A stretch of DNA of 64,000 bases from Azospirillum sp. TSO35-2. Its GTDB lineage: Bacteria; Pseudomonadota; Alphaproteobacteria; Azospirillales; Azospirillaceae. Positions 16,856 through 25,899 of the stretch are shown here, piece after piece (the stretch's first letter is position 1; every line of letters starts with the position of its first letter). A model generated the notes under the pieces. That model did not search any database, was not told the origin of the DNA, and saw only the letters and a list, made by a program, of their open reading frames with translations. The translations under genes and the position numbers were made by a program. The stretch lies in contig NZ_LGRA01000021.1 of assembly GCF_003116095.1 (NCBI RefSeq), positions 2,890,025-2,954,024 of the forward strand. The letters run 5' to 3'.

Positions 16856-19800
16856 ATGCCCACCAGCCCCATCCCGTTCTCCGCCCCGCTGCCGAAGCCG
16901 TTCGATCCCGCCCAGGCGGCGCTGGGGGTGGAGCGCTGGCGCCAGCAGGCGGCCACGATGGCAGGAGCGGCGGAAGGCGGCGCGGAGACGCGCGACTGGG
17001 CCGAGGCGTTCGCCGCCTCCGGACCCGGTCGGGCGCTGATCGAGGCGGTGTGCGGCAACAGCCCGTATCTCGGCCACAGCCTGACGCGCGAGCTGCCCTT
17101 CGTCCGCCAAGTGATGGAGGAGGGGTTCGACGCCAGCTTCGCCGCGCTGATCGAGGGGCTGCGCGCCGACCATGGCGAGGAGCGGTCGATGGACCGGCTG
17201 ATGGCCGGGCTGCGCGTCGCCAAGCGCCGGGCGGCGCTGCTGATCGCGCTGGCCGACGTCACCGGCGTCTGGCCGCTGGCGCGGGTGACCGGCGCCCTGT
17301 CGGAACTGGCCGAGACCGGGGTGCAACTGGCCGCGGCTTTCCTGCTGCGCCGCGCCGGGGAGGCGGGGACGCTGACGCTGCCGGATCCGCAGCGACCGTG
17401 GATCGGTTCGGGCCTTATCGTGTTGGGCATGGGCAAGCTTGGCGGGCGCGAACTCAACTATTCCAGCGACATCGACCTGATCATCCTGTACGACGACGCC
17501 GTTGTGCGGACGCCCCAGCCGGACAACCTCGCACGGACCTTCATCAGGCTCGCACGCGATCTGGTCCGCATTATGGATGAACGGACCAAGGACGGCTACG
17601 TCTTCCGCACCGACCTTCGGCTTAGGCCGGATCCGGGAGCCACGCCGCTGGCGGTTTCGGTGTCGGCGGCCGAAATTTATTACGGCAGCGTCGGCCAGAA
17701 CTGGGAGCGCGCGGCCATGATCAAGGCCCGCCCGATCGCCGGCGATCCCGACGCCGGATCCTCCTTCCTGCGCTTCCTGGAGCCGTTCGTCTGGCGCCGC
17801 AACCTCGACTTCGCGGCCATCCAGGACATCCATTCGATCAAGCGCCAGATCAACGCCCACAAGGGCCACCGCGAGGTCACCGTCAACGGCCACGACATCA
17901 AGGTCGGCCGCGGCGGCATCCGCGAGATCGAGTTCTTCGCCCAGACCCAGCAGTTGATCTTCGGCGGCCGCGACCCGCGCGTCCGCGTTGCGCCGACCCT
18001 GCGCGCCAACGAGGCGCTGCGCGACGTCGGCCGCGTGCCGCCGCAGACGGTGGAGGAACTGGCGGAGGCCTACGACTTCCTGCGCCGGGTCGAGCACCGC
18101 ATCCAGATGATCGACGACCAGCAGACCCACCGCATCCCGTCCGACGACGCCGGGGTGGCGCATCTGGCGACCTTCCTCGGCTATGACGACCCGGCCGACT
18201 TCCGCGCCGCGCTGCTGGCCAGGCTGGGGCAGGTCGAGGACCGCTACGCCGAGCTGTTCGAGGAGGCGCCGTCGCTCTCCGGCCCCGGCAACCTCGTCTT
18301 CACCGGCACCGATCCCGACCCCGGCACGGTGGAGACGCTCGACGGCATGGGCTACGCCGATCCGGGCCGCGTCATCGCCGTGGTGTCGGGCTGGCACCGC
18401 GGCCGCTACCGCGCCACCCGGTCGGCCCGCGCGCGCGAGCTGCTGACCGAGCTGACCCCGGCGCTGCTCAGCGCGCTGGCCAAGACCCCGGCGCCCGACA
18501 CCGCGCTGATGAACTTCGACGACTTCCTGGGCAAGCTGCCGGCCGGGGTCGGGCTGTTCTCGCTGTTCGTCGCCAACCCCTGGCTGCTGGAGCTGGTGGC
18601 CGAGATCATGGGCACGGCGCCGCAACTGGCCGCCACCCTGTCGCGCAACCCGTCGCTGCTCGACGCGGTGCTGTCGCCCGACTTCTTCGACCCGCTGCCG
18701 GGCAGGGCGGACGGGCTGGCCGCTGACCACGCCCGGATCATGGCGGCGGTCCGCGACTTCGAGGACGCGCTGACGCTGTCCCGGCGCTGGACCAACGACC
18801 AGCGCTTTCGGGCCGGGGTGCACATCCTGCGCGGCATCACCGATGGCGACCGCTGCGGCGCCTTCCTGGCCGACCTCGCCGACATCGTCGTCCCCGACCT
18901 CGCCGCCCGGGTGGAGGCGGAGTTCATCCAGCGCCACGGCCGCATCCCCGGCGGGTCCTGGGTGGTTGTGGCGATGGGCAAGCTGGGCAGCCGCCAACTG
19001 ACCGTCACCTCCGACATCGACCTGATCGTCATCTACGACGTGGCGCCGGGACCGGGGGCATTGGGAGCAGGGGAGGGGCCGCGCCTGTCGGACGGCGCCA
19101 AGCCGCTGTCGCCCAACGAGTACTACATCAAGCTGACCCAGCGCCTGACCAACGCCATCACCGCGCCGATGGCCGACGGCCGGCTGTACGAGGTCGACAT
19201 GCGGCTGCGCCCATCCGGCAACGCCGGGCCGCTGGCGACCGCGCTCGACAGCTTCGTCAAGTATCAGGCGACCGACGCCTGGACCTGGGAGCACATGGCG
19301 CTGACCCGCGCCCGCGTCATCGGCGCCGGAGGGGAGGCCGATTCGGGGCTGGCGGAGCGGGTGTCGGCGGCGGTCCGCGCCGTGCTGACCGCGCCGCGCG
19401 ACCCCGACCGGCTGCTGCGCGACGTCGCCGACATGCGCCGCCGGATCGACAAGGAGTTCGGCACGCCCAACCCCTGGAACGTCAAATACGCCCGCGGCGG
19501 CCTGATCGACATCGAGTTCATCGCCCAGTACCTGCAACTGCGCCATGGCCATGACCGGCCGGACATCCTGCACATCGGCACCGCCAAGGCGCTGCGCTGC
19601 GCCGCGGTGACCGGCGCGCTGGCGCCCGAGGTGGCGGAGGAGCTGGAGTCGACGCTGCGGCTGTGGCGGCGGGTCCAGGGCTTCCTGCGGCTGACCACCG
19701 CCGGCGTGCTCGATCCGAAGCAGGTGTCGCCCAGCTTGCTGGCCGGGCTGGTCCGTGCCGCCTTTCCCGATGAAGCGGACGCCGCCGCGATTGACTTCCC

Positions 19801-19924
19801 TGAGCTTGACCACAGAATCCGTGCCATCGCCGCCCGCGCCCATGGCCATTACGTGGCCCTGGTCGAGGAGCCGGCCTCCCATCTGGCGCCCGTCGCCGAG
19901 AACGAGGACCTGAAGCTGCCATGA
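16856..19924 (+). CDS. glnE: Bifunctional glutamine synthetase adenylyltransferase/deadenylase
   Basis: GlnE, 1022 aa. It adenylylates glutamine synthetase under nitrogen sufficiency and removes AMP under limitation, controlled by PII and glutamine. Two nucleotidyltransferase domains are visible. The N-terminal adenylyl-removing domain has GMGKLGGRELNYSSDIDLI at about 190-210, and the C-terminal adenylyltransferase domain has GSRQLTVTSDIDLIVIY at about 708-724. Each keeps the catalytic DxD. Helical linkers include the conserved REIEFFAQTQQL and the late GGLIDIEFIAQYLQL. Length is slightly above the E. coli enzyme (946 aa). The stop overlaps the bcp start (ATGA), implying translational coupling. 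Confidence 0.97.
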   Translation: MPTSPIPFSAPLPKPFDPAQAALGVERWRQQAATMAGAAEGGAETRDWAEAFAASGPGRALIEAVCGNSPYLGHSLTRELPFVRQVMEEGFDASFAALIEGLRADHGEERSMDRLMAGLRVAKRRAALLIALADVTGVWPLARVTGALSELAETGVQLAAAFLLRRAGEAGTLTLPDPQRPWIGSGLIVLGMGKLGGRELNYSSDIDLIILYDDAVVRTPQPDNLARTFIRLARDLVRIMDERTKDGYVFRTDLRLRPDPGATPLAVSVSAAEIYYGSVGQNWERAAMIKARPIAGDPDAGSSFLRFLEPFVWRRNLDFAAIQDIHSIKRQINAHKGHREVTVNGHDIKVGRGGIREIEFFAQTQQLIFGGRDPRVRVAPTLRANEALRDVGRVPPQTVEELAEAYDFLRRVEHRIQMIDDQQTHRIPSDDAGVAHLATFLGYDDPADFRAALLARLGQVEDRYAELFEEAPSLSGPGNLVFTGTDPDPGTVETLDGMGYADPGRVIAVVSGWHRGRYRATRSARARELLTELTPALLSALAKTPAPDTALMNFDDFLGKLPAGVGLFSLFVANPWLLELVAEIMGTAPQLAATLSRNPSLLDAVLSPDFFDPLPGRADGLAADHARIMAAVRDFEDALTLSRRWTNDQRFRAGVHILRGITDGDRCGAFLADLADIVVPDLAARVEAEFIQRHGRIPGGSWVVVAMGKLGSRQLTVTSDIDLIVIYDVAPGPGALGAGEGPRLSDGAKPLSPNEYYIKLTQRLTNAITAPMADGRLYEVDMRLRPSGNAGPLATALDSFVKYQATDAWTWEHMALTRARVIGAGGEADSGLAERVSAAVRAVLTAPRDPDRLLRDVADMRRRIDKEFGTPNPWNVKYARGGLIDIEFIAQYLQLRHGHDRPDILHIGTAKALRCAAVTGALAPEVAEELESTLRLWRRVQGFLRLTTAGVLDPKQVSPSLLAGLVRAAFPDEADAAAIDFPELDHRIRAIAARAHGHYVALVEEPASHLAPVAENEDLKLP

Positions 19925-20412
19925 CGACCGCTGCTCCCGCCACCACCGCCCCCGTCGAGGTCGGATCGCCCGCTCCGGACTTCACCATGCCGACCGACGG
20001 CGGCGGCAGCGTCACGCTGTCGGCCCTGCGCGGCAAGCCGGTGGTGCTGTATTTCTACCCGAAGGACGACACCTCGGGCTGCACGTCGGAGGCCTGTGGC
20101 TTCCGCGACCAGCTCCCCGACTTCTCCGCCATCGACGCGGTGGTGATCGGCGTGTCCAAGGACAGCGTCGCCAGCCACGACAAGTTCAAGGCCAAGCACG
20201 CGCTGACCTTCTCGCTGGCCGCCGACACCGACGGCAGCGTCTGCGAGGCCTACGGCACCTGGGTCGAAAAGAGCATGTACGGCCGCAAATACATGGGCAT
20301 CGACCGCGCCACCTTCCTGATCGACAAGGACGGCGTCGTCCGCAACGTCTGGCGCAAGGTGAAGGTCACCGGCCATGTCGCCGCCGTGCTGAAGGCGGTG
20401 CAGGCGCTGTGA
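19921..20412 (+). CDS. bcp: Thioredoxin-dependent peroxiredoxin, Bcp/PrxQ type
   Basis: A 163-aa peroxiredoxin of the BCP subfamily reducing H2O2 and organic peroxides. The peroxidatic Cys54 and resolving Cys59 are in DDTSGCTSEACGFRD, the atypical two-Cys spacing of five residues, so the disulfide forms within one chain. FTMPTDGGGSVTLSALRGKPVVLYFYPKD and the later ATFLIDKDG are typical. It overlaps glnE by 4 bp and is probably made from the same transcript. Confidence 0.97.
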   Translation: MTTAAPATTAPVEVGSPAPDFTMPTDGGGSVTLSALRGKPVVLYFYPKDDTSGCTSEACGFRDQLPDFSAIDAVVIGVSKDSVASHDKFKAKHALTFSLAADTDGSVCEAYGTWVEKSMYGRKYMGIDRATFLIDKDGVVRNVWRKVKVTGHVAAVLKAVQAL

Positions 20413-20672
20413 TCCGGGGACGTCCCGACCGGGGAGGCCATCGACGCGGTTGAAGCCGGCGCGCGAGGGCGGGGCACCTTTTTCTCCGGATACGGTCCGG
20501 AGGGATGGGCGTCACCGCCACCTCGGCTATTCCCCCGGCGGGATGGTTTACGCCCGAAGTTCATTTTTAGAATCATCGTAAACCTGCCTACACTCCATGC
20601 ATTCCCGAACCAGAGTCCGCGCAACCCACCGCGGTTTTCGGTCCCACGGTTTCGCCAAGGGATGCACCGTCC
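20413..20672. other. Intergenic region bcp to PhyH-like gene
   Basis: 260 bp. It contains a 7-bp inverted repeat CTCCGGA-N5-TCCGGAG (20484-20502) without a following T-run, and a less GC-rich stretch at about 20555-20590 that may hold the promoter of the next gene. No gene evident. Confidence 0.4.
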
Positions 20673-21536
20673 ATGAACGTCGCGACCATTGCCCGGCGTC
20701 TCGTCGCCGGAGACCTGCACTATGCGCTCGGCCGGTTCGAATCGGTCCGGCGCGGCTACAGCGCCCTGCGCCGCCTGTCCCCCCGTTCACGCCAGCGGCC
20801 GCCGGCCGGCCCGCCGGTGGCGCTTCCCACCTTGCCCGTCAGCCTGTTCCCCGACCAGACGGTCGAGCGGGCGCTGGCCGACCTGCGGCGGGACTCGATC
20901 GCGCTCGGCTTCGATCTGCCCTGGTCGATGGTGGAGGAGATGGTGGAGTTCGCCACCCACTCCCCCCTTCAACGCCGGTTGGGCGACGACCGGATGTTCT
21001 ACCGCCACGAGGTCCGCAACGGCCGGCTGGATGACGGCCGGCCGGCGGTGATGGGCATCGTCCCCGACCCGCTGGATTGCGCCGCGGCGCGCCGGGTCTG
21101 CCGCGATCCGCTGCTGATGGACTGCGCCGCCGCCTTCCTGGGCTTTCGCCCGGCCAAGATCATCCCGCGGCTGTTCTGGAGCTTCGTCACCGACGCGACC
21201 GACGACGAGCGCCGGAAACTGGGCCAGACCATCGACTGGCATTACGACGTCCACGACTTCCACTTCTGCTCGGCGCAGTTCTACCTGACCGACGTCGGTC
21301 CCGGCGGCGGCGAGCACGCGCTGGTCCGCGGCAGCCACCATGGCAAGTCGCTGCGCATGCTGCTCGGCTCCGCCAACGCCCGCGACGAGGAGCTGTTCAC
21401 CCGCTTCGCCCGCGACCGCACCCTGGTGGTGGAGGGGCCGGCCGGCACCGGCTTCCTGGAGGACACCTCCTGCTACCACCGCGCCATGCCGCCGACCCGG
21501 CGCGAGCGGCTGATGCTGCAACTCTGGATCAGCTGA
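20673..21536 (+). CDS. Phytanoyl-CoA dioxygenase (PhyH)-like Fe(II)/2-oxoglutarate oxygenase
   Basis: A 287-aa protein with the PhyH-like double-stranded beta helix. The metal facial triad can be assigned as His190 and Asp192 (DWHYDVHD) and His269 (CYHRAMPP), and an Arg in PTRRERLMLQLW is placed to bind 2-oxoglutarate. DVGPGGGEHALVRGSHHGKS is a typical PhyH strand-loop. The family hydroxylates diverse lipids and small metabolites, so the substrate is unknown. The first ~55 residues are basic and not conserved. AAGGGA lies about 9 bases before the ATG. No clear operon partner. Confidence 0.85.
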   Translation: MNVATIARRLVAGDLHYALGRFESVRRGYSALRRLSPRSRQRPPAGPPVALPTLPVSLFPDQTVERALADLRRDSIALGFDLPWSMVEEMVEFATHSPLQRRLGDDRMFYRHEVRNGRLDDGRPAVMGIVPDPLDCAAARRVCRDPLLMDCAAAFLGFRPAKIIPRLFWSFVTDATDDERRKLGQTIDWHYDVHDFHFCSAQFYLTDVGPGGGEHALVRGSHHGKSLRMLLGSANARDEELFTRFARDRTLVVEGPAGTGFLEDTSCYHRAMPPTRRERLMLQLWIS

Positions 21537-21569
21537 ACTAGACTGCGCCGCATCGCCACCCCACCATGG

Positions 21570-21591
21570 CGCCATTGGGGCGCCATTGGGG
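21570..21591 (+). repeat. 11-bp perfect tandem duplication upstream of anmK
   Basis: CGCCATTGGGG occurs twice head to tail, 18 bp before the anmK ATG. Probably a local slippage duplication. Confidence 0.7.
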
Positions 21592-21608
21592 CACATGCGG
21601 AGCGGATC

Positions 21609-22724
21609 ATGACAGAAGGCGCCTTGCGCACCGTCGTCGGGCTGATGAGCGGCACCTCGATGGACGGCATCGACGCCGCCCTGCTGCGGACCGACGGGCT
21701 GGACCGGGTCGAGCCCGTCGCCTTCCTGACCATCCCCTATGACGACGGCTTCCGCGCCGCCCTGCGCGGCTGCCTGGGCGGCGTCGGACCGGTGCCGGCG
21801 GTGGAGCGCGCCCTGACCGACGCCCACGCCGACGCGGTGCGGCGCCTGCTGGCGGAAGCCGGGGTGGCCGCGGCTGCGGTCGACCTGATCGGCTTCCACG
21901 GCCACACCATCCTCCACGCGCCGGACCACCCCGACCCGGGGCAGCGGCGGACCTGGCAGATCGGCGACGGCGCCCGGCTGGCGGCGGCGACCGGCATCGC
22001 CGTGGTCGACGACTTCCGCAGCGCCGACGTCGCCGCCGGCGGGCAGGGGGCGCCGCTGGTGCCGCTGTTCCACCGCGCGCTGGCCCATGGGTTGCCGCGC
22101 CCGCTCGGCATCCTCAACGTCGGCGGCGTCGCCAACGTCAGCTGGATCGGCCCCGAACCGGCCGAAGCGGGGGGCGAGGCCGAGGTGGTGGCCTGCGACA
22201 CCGGGCCGGGCAACGCGCTGATCGACGACTGGGTTTTGCGCCACGGCCTGGGCCGTTTCGACGCCGGCGGGGCGCTGGCGGCGACCGGGCGGGTGGACGG
22301 CCCGGCGCTGGCCGCGCTGCTGGCCCATCCCTATTTCGACCGGCCGGCGCCCAAGTCGCTCGACCGCGACGCCTTCGACCCGGCGCCGGTCGCCGGCCTG
22401 TCGCCCGCCGACGGGGCGGCGACGCTGACCGCCTTCACCGCCGATTCGGTCCTGCGGGTGGTTCCCCATCTGCCGGCCCCGCCGGTGCGCTGGCTGGTCT
22501 GCGGCGGCGGCCGGCACAACGCGACGCTGATGGCGATGCTGGCCGACCGGCTCGGCGTTCCGGTCGTGCCGGCCGACCGTGTCGGCTGGGACGGTGACGC
22601 GCTGGAGGCGCAGGCGTTCGGCTATCTGGCGGTGCGCAGCCGGCTTGGGCTGCCGTTGAGCGTCCCCTCGACGACCGGCGTGCCGGCGCCGACCTGCGGC
22701 GGCAGGTTCCACCCGCTGCCATAG
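21609..22724 (+). CDS. anmK: Anhydro-N-acetylmuramic acid kinase
   Basis: AnmK, 371 aa. It phosphorylates and opens 1,6-anhydroMurNAc to MurNAc-6-P in peptidoglycan recycling. The N-terminal ATP-binding signature GLMSGTSMDGIDAAL is at residues 11-25, GFHGHTILH and GDGARLAAATG follow, and CDTGPGNALIDDWV carries the catalytic Asp. VCGGGRHNATLM and the C-terminal EAQAFGYLAVRS complete the family pattern. The 3' end overlaps the convergent membrane-protein gene by 103 bp. Confidence 0.96.
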   Translation: MTEGALRTVVGLMSGTSMDGIDAALLRTDGLDRVEPVAFLTIPYDDGFRAALRGCLGGVGPVPAVERALTDAHADAVRRLLAEAGVAAAAVDLIGFHGHTILHAPDHPDPGQRRTWQIGDGARLAAATGIAVVDDFRSADVAAGGQGAPLVPLFHRALAHGLPRPLGILNVGGVANVSWIGPEPAEAGGEAEVVACDTGPGNALIDDWVLRHGLGRFDAGGALAATGRVDGPALAALLAHPYFDRPAPKSLDRDAFDPAPVAGLSPADGAATLTAFTADSVLRVVPHLPAPPVRWLVCGGGRHNATLMAMLADRLGVPVVPADRVGWDGDALEAQAFGYLAVRSRLGLPLSVPSTTGVPAPTCGGRFHPLP

Positions 22725-24205
22725 CGGCGCCGGCCGGCGGCCGAGGCGTCGCGGCTGCGCGCCGTCGCCAGGACGACCATGGCGGCGAAGGGAATCAGCC
22801 AGATGACGCGGTTCTGATAGCGGTCGTGCACCGCCGACAGCCCGCCGGTGACGGCGGCGTTCAGCATCAGGCCCAGGCCGATGACCGACAGCAGCGCCTT
22901 CACCCGTTCGTCGATCCGGCCGCGGCGGCGCACGGCTCCGGTCAGCAAGGCCGCGATGGCGACGGCCAGCGCGATGTCCTGGACCAGGTCGAGCACATCG
23001 CGCGGGAAGGCCTGCCGCGTCTGCAGCGAGCGGTCGAACGCGTCGTAATCGCCGCTGGGGAAGCGGCTGAACAGGCGTCGCGTCAGCGGCTTCACCGGAT
23101 CGGTCAGCGTGTCGTCCAACTGGACGTGGAAGAGCTGCGCCGCCGTGTTGTACAGGCCATGGCTGACGACCTCCAGCGGGCGGGTCGCGATGGTCTGGTG
23201 GGCGATCTCGGCGGCCTCCTCGACGAAGCGCGGGGTGTCGCCGAAGTGGCGGCGCGCGCCGTCCGGATGCCAGAGGAAATAGTCGGAGGTCGGGTAGCCC
23301 GGCGCGCTGCGGTCCAGCGTGTCCAGCCGGTCGCACAGCAGGTAGGCGTGGGTCGGGCAGGCGTCCTTCAGATAGTCGCGCGCCGGGCCGTCGCCGATCA
23401 GGCGGGCGAGCAGGAACACCGGCGAGCTTTCCGACACCACCGGGCGCCCGGCGGTCAGCAGGTTCGATGTCATCAGCAGGCCGACGGCCAGGACCAGCGG
23501 CAGCAGGACGCCGCCGGCGATCGGCAGCAGGCGCCCGCGGTCCTTCCAGGCCGACCACAGGCCCAGCGCGGCGACCATCCCGGCGAGGATCGCCAGATGG
23601 CTCAGATGGATGGTGGCCAGCGCCGTCAGCGTCGCAACGCCGATCAGGCGGGCCGGGATCGGCAGGGCCCGCCACTGGAAGACATTCACGTAGACCAGCA
23701 GGATCACCAGCCCGGTGAACACGTCCGGCATGATCGTGGCGACGTGCAGCGGCAGGCTGGTCGTCAGGGCCAGCACCGCGACGATGCCGAAGAACAGCGC
23801 CCAGTGCCGTGGCGCGCGGGCGGTGACCAGGGCGGCGTGGATGATCAGCGCGGCCAGGACACCCTGGGCCAGCGGGATGAGCCACAGCCCGAGGGCGCTG
23901 GCGAAGGGAACCAGCAGCACCATGTACCCGAAGGGGCGCAGGAAGAAGATGTTGGGCGAGGCGGGACCGTGGGACGCCGGATCGGACGCCAGATCGGCGG
24001 GCGGCATCCAGGCCGGCGGGACCGCGCGGTGCAGGATGTTGTAGGCCGGCTCGAGATAGCCGGGCGTGTCGTCGAAGGTCAGCGGAAACCCGTTCAGCGC
24101 CAGGACCGGTGCGCTGATCAGCAGGCCGGCCAGCAGTATTTTCAAGGCGAAGCGGAACCAGGACGATGGTTCGGTGCCAGGGACCAGCACGTGCATCGGG
24201 ACCAT
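22622..24205 (-). CDS. Polytopic membrane protein, GT-C glycosyltransferase-like
   Basis: An integral membrane protein of about 527 aa with roughly ten hydrophobic segments. The first loop contains LTFDDTPGYLEPAYN, where an Asp-rich motif after the first membrane helix resembles the catalytic loop of GT-C enzymes that use lipid-linked sugars. The C-terminal region has HDRYQNRVIWLIPF, also common in that fold. I cannot name a substrate. The ATG at 24205 is the likely start, with alternatives at 24196 (ATG) and 24259 (TTG). The last ~40 residues are polar, lie after the final helix, and are encoded in the region overlapping anmK, so they may be dispensable. Confidence 0.75.
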   Translation of the reverse strand: MVPMHVLVPGTEPSSWFRFALKILLAGLLISAPVLALNGFPLTFDDTPGYLEPAYNILHRAVPPAWMPPADLASDPASHGPASPNIFFLRPFGYMVLLVPFASALGLWLIPLAQGVLAALIIHAALVTARAPRHWALFFGIVAVLALTTSLPLHVATIMPDVFTGLVILLVYVNVFQWRALPIPARLIGVATLTALATIHLSHLAILAGMVAALGLWSAWKDRGRLLPIAGGVLLPLVLAVGLLMTSNLLTAGRPVVSESSPVFLLARLIGDGPARDYLKDACPTHAYLLCDRLDTLDRSAPGYPTSDYFLWHPDGARRHFGDTPRFVEEAAEIAHQTIATRPLEVVSHGLYNTAAQLFHVQLDDTLTDPVKPLTRRLFSRFPSGDYDAFDRSLQTRQAFPRDVLDLVQDIALAVAIAALLTGAVRRRGRIDERVKALLSVIGLGLMLNAAVTGGLSAVHDRYQNRVIWLIPFAAMVVLATARSRDASAAGRRRYGSGWNLPPQVGAGTPVVEGTLNGSPSRLRTAR

Positions 24206-24359
24206 CCAACCAAAGCGCGAGGAAGGCCAGAGGATGTCGTCTTTTACTGCGGCGCACAATCCACCGGGCGAGGTAGTCTGCTGGCTCAGACAGCGCGTTC
24301 CGTCTGGCTCTTGCGTGGAAGGGGCCGCTTCCGTTCGGCCATGATCGGCCGGATGGGGG

Positions 24360-25013
24360 TCAGGGCCGGGGGGCGGGCGCCGCCTCCAGCAGCGCCGCCA
24401 CCGCCGCGTCCTGGTCGACGCCGCGGAAGTCGGTCTTGCGCTCCAGCGCGGCGGCCAGCCGGCGGCGGTAGTCGTTGCGCGGGATCTCGATCGCCCCGAA
24501 CCGGCTCAGATGCTCGGTCACGAACTGGGTGTCGAGCAGGGCAAAGCCGGCCGCGCGCAGGCGGGCGACCAGATGGACCAGCGCCACCTTGCTGGCCCCG
24601 GTTTCGCGGCTGAACATGCTCTCGCCGAAATAGGCGCCGCCGATCGCCACGCCGTACAGCCCGCCGACCAGCCCGCCATCGCGCCAGCATTCGACGCTGT
24701 GGGCAAAGCCGGCGTCGAACAGCTCGGTGTAGAGGCGGACGATGTCGTCGTTGATCCAGGTCTTCGGCCGGTCCTCCGTCGATTCGGCGCAGCCCTCGAT
24801 CACCGCGCGGAAGGCGGTGTCGAATCGCAGCTCGAACGGGCCGCGCCGCACCGCCTTGCGCAGGCTGCGCGGCACATGGAAGTCGTCCAGCGGCAGGATG
24901 CCGCGGCGTTCCGGATCGAACCAGTGAAGCTCTTGCGATTCGGCGCTTTCGGCCATCGGGAAGATCCCGGCGGCGTAGGCGCGCAGCAGCATGGGGGCGG
25001 AGATCGTGAACAT
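24360..25013 (-). CDS. aat: Leucyl/phenylalanyl-tRNA--protein transferase
   Basis: Aat, 217 aa. It adds Leu or Phe from aminoacyl-tRNA to proteins with N-terminal Arg or Lys, marking them for ClpS/ClpAP in the N-degron pathway. Landmarks are AYAAGIFPMAE, WFDPERRGILPLDDFHVPRS, TWINDDIVRLYTELFDAGFAHSVECW and GGLYGVAIGGAYFGESMFS. The ATG at 25013 matches the family start; the longer upstream open frame is antisense to the RNase T2 gene and is ignored. Divergent from the RNase T2 gene with about 130 bp between starts. Confidence 0.96.
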   Translation of the reverse strand: MFTISAPMLLRAYAAGIFPMAESAESQELHWFDPERRGILPLDDFHVPRSLRKAVRRGPFELRFDTAFRAVIEGCAESTEDRPKTWINDDIVRLYTELFDAGFAHSVECWRDGGLVGGLYGVAIGGAYFGESMFSRETGASKVALVHLVARLRAAGFALLDTQFVTEHLSRFGAIEIPRNDYRRRLAAALERKTDFRGVDQDAAVAALLEAAPAPRP

Positions 25014-25142
25014 GCCGATCAGTATAGCCGCGGACGGGACGCCCGGCGACCGGGCGCAGAAATACTGGTGTCGAGACCCCGCGACAGCAACCTCCTTCCA
25101 TGGTATGCAACGCTGGGAAGCATCGCCGTGGAGAAGATCGTC

Positions 25143-25880
25143 ATGCGCAGCGCCATTCTCGCCGCCCTGTCCGTCCTGGTTGCCGGACTGCTCGCATCGT
25201 CGCCGTCCTGGGCGCAGCGGCGGGCGGAGCCGGGGGCCTTCGATTACTACGTCCTGTCGCTGTCCTGGTCGCCGACCTACTGCGCGCGCGACAAGTACGG
25301 CCCCGACCCCGACCAGTGCGGCGCCACCAAGCACGGCTTCGTCGTCCACGGCCTGTGGCCGCAGTACAACGACGGCAGCTATCCGGCCACCTGCACCCGC
25401 GACCGCAACCTGCCGAAGGCGGTGCTGGACCAGACCATGGCCGTCATGCCCAGCGTCGGGCTGATGATGCATGAGTGGACCAGGCACGGCACCTGCTCCG
25501 GCCTGAACGCCACCGACTATTTCGCCCGGCTGCGCGACGCTGCCGCCAAGGTGGCGATCCCCGCCACGCTGAAGACCCCCGGCCCGACCGTGCCGGCCAC
25601 CCAGGTGGAGCGGCTGTTCCTGGAGGCGAACCCCGGCCTGACGGCCGAAGGGGTGGCGGTCGTCTGCTCCCGCCGCGACGTGGCGGAGGTGCGGATCTGC
25701 CTGAACAAGGAACTGGGCTTCATCGCCTGCGGCCAGAAGGTGGTCGACCGCTGCCGCGACCGCGACGCCGCGCTGTCGGCGGAGGTGGCGCCGCTGCAGG
25801 CCGGACGCCCGGCCCGCACGCCCGCCGCTCCGCCGGCCATCCCGCCGGCGCCGGCCTCCGCCGCCGCTCCCGTGCGCTGA
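25143..25880 (+). CDS. Secreted ribonuclease T2 family protein
   Basis: A 245-aa RNase T2. Residues 1-24 form a signal peptide ending SWAQ, so it acts in the periplasm or outside. Catalytic motif CAS1 is FVVHGLWP (His69) and CAS2 is HEWTRHGTC (His110, Glu111, His115), all intact. Several Cys residues are placed for the family disulfides. The enzyme cleaves RNA non-specifically through a 2',3'-cyclic phosphate. The C-terminal ~30 residues are a Pro/Ala-rich tail. GGAG upstream supports the ATG at 25143. Confidence 0.95.
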   Translation: MRSAILAALSVLVAGLLASSPSWAQRRAEPGAFDYYVLSLSWSPTYCARDKYGPDPDQCGATKHGFVVHGLWPQYNDGSYPATCTRDRNLPKAVLDQTMAVMPSVGLMMHEWTRHGTCSGLNATDYFARLRDAAAKVAIPATLKTPGPTVPATQVERLFLEANPGLTAEGVAVVCSRRDVAEVRICLNKELGFIACGQKVVDRCRDRDAALSAEVAPLQAGRPARTPAAPPAIPPAPASAAAPVR

Positions 25881-25899
25881 CGCGCAACCGGTGCGGCGC

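Noticed and set aside
12998-19882. A single 2294-codon minus-strand open frame
   Set aside because: Only the part from 16738 down encodes the AsmA-like protein. The rest lies antisense to glnE, has low-complexity Arg/Gly/Ala/Asp composition, and is open because GC-rich DNA has few stops.
20484-20502. CTCCGGA inverted repeat as bcp terminator
   Set aside because: The T-run precedes rather than follows the stem on the plus strand, and the stem is only 7 bp.
20725-20760. GGTTCGAATC resembling a tRNA T-loop
   Set aside because: No matching acceptor or anticodon stem is present and it falls inside the PhyH-like coding sequence.
20787-24257. A 1156-codon minus-strand open frame
   Set aside because: It is antisense to the PhyH-like gene and anmK and out of frame with the membrane protein. 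Composition is that of a GC shadow frame.
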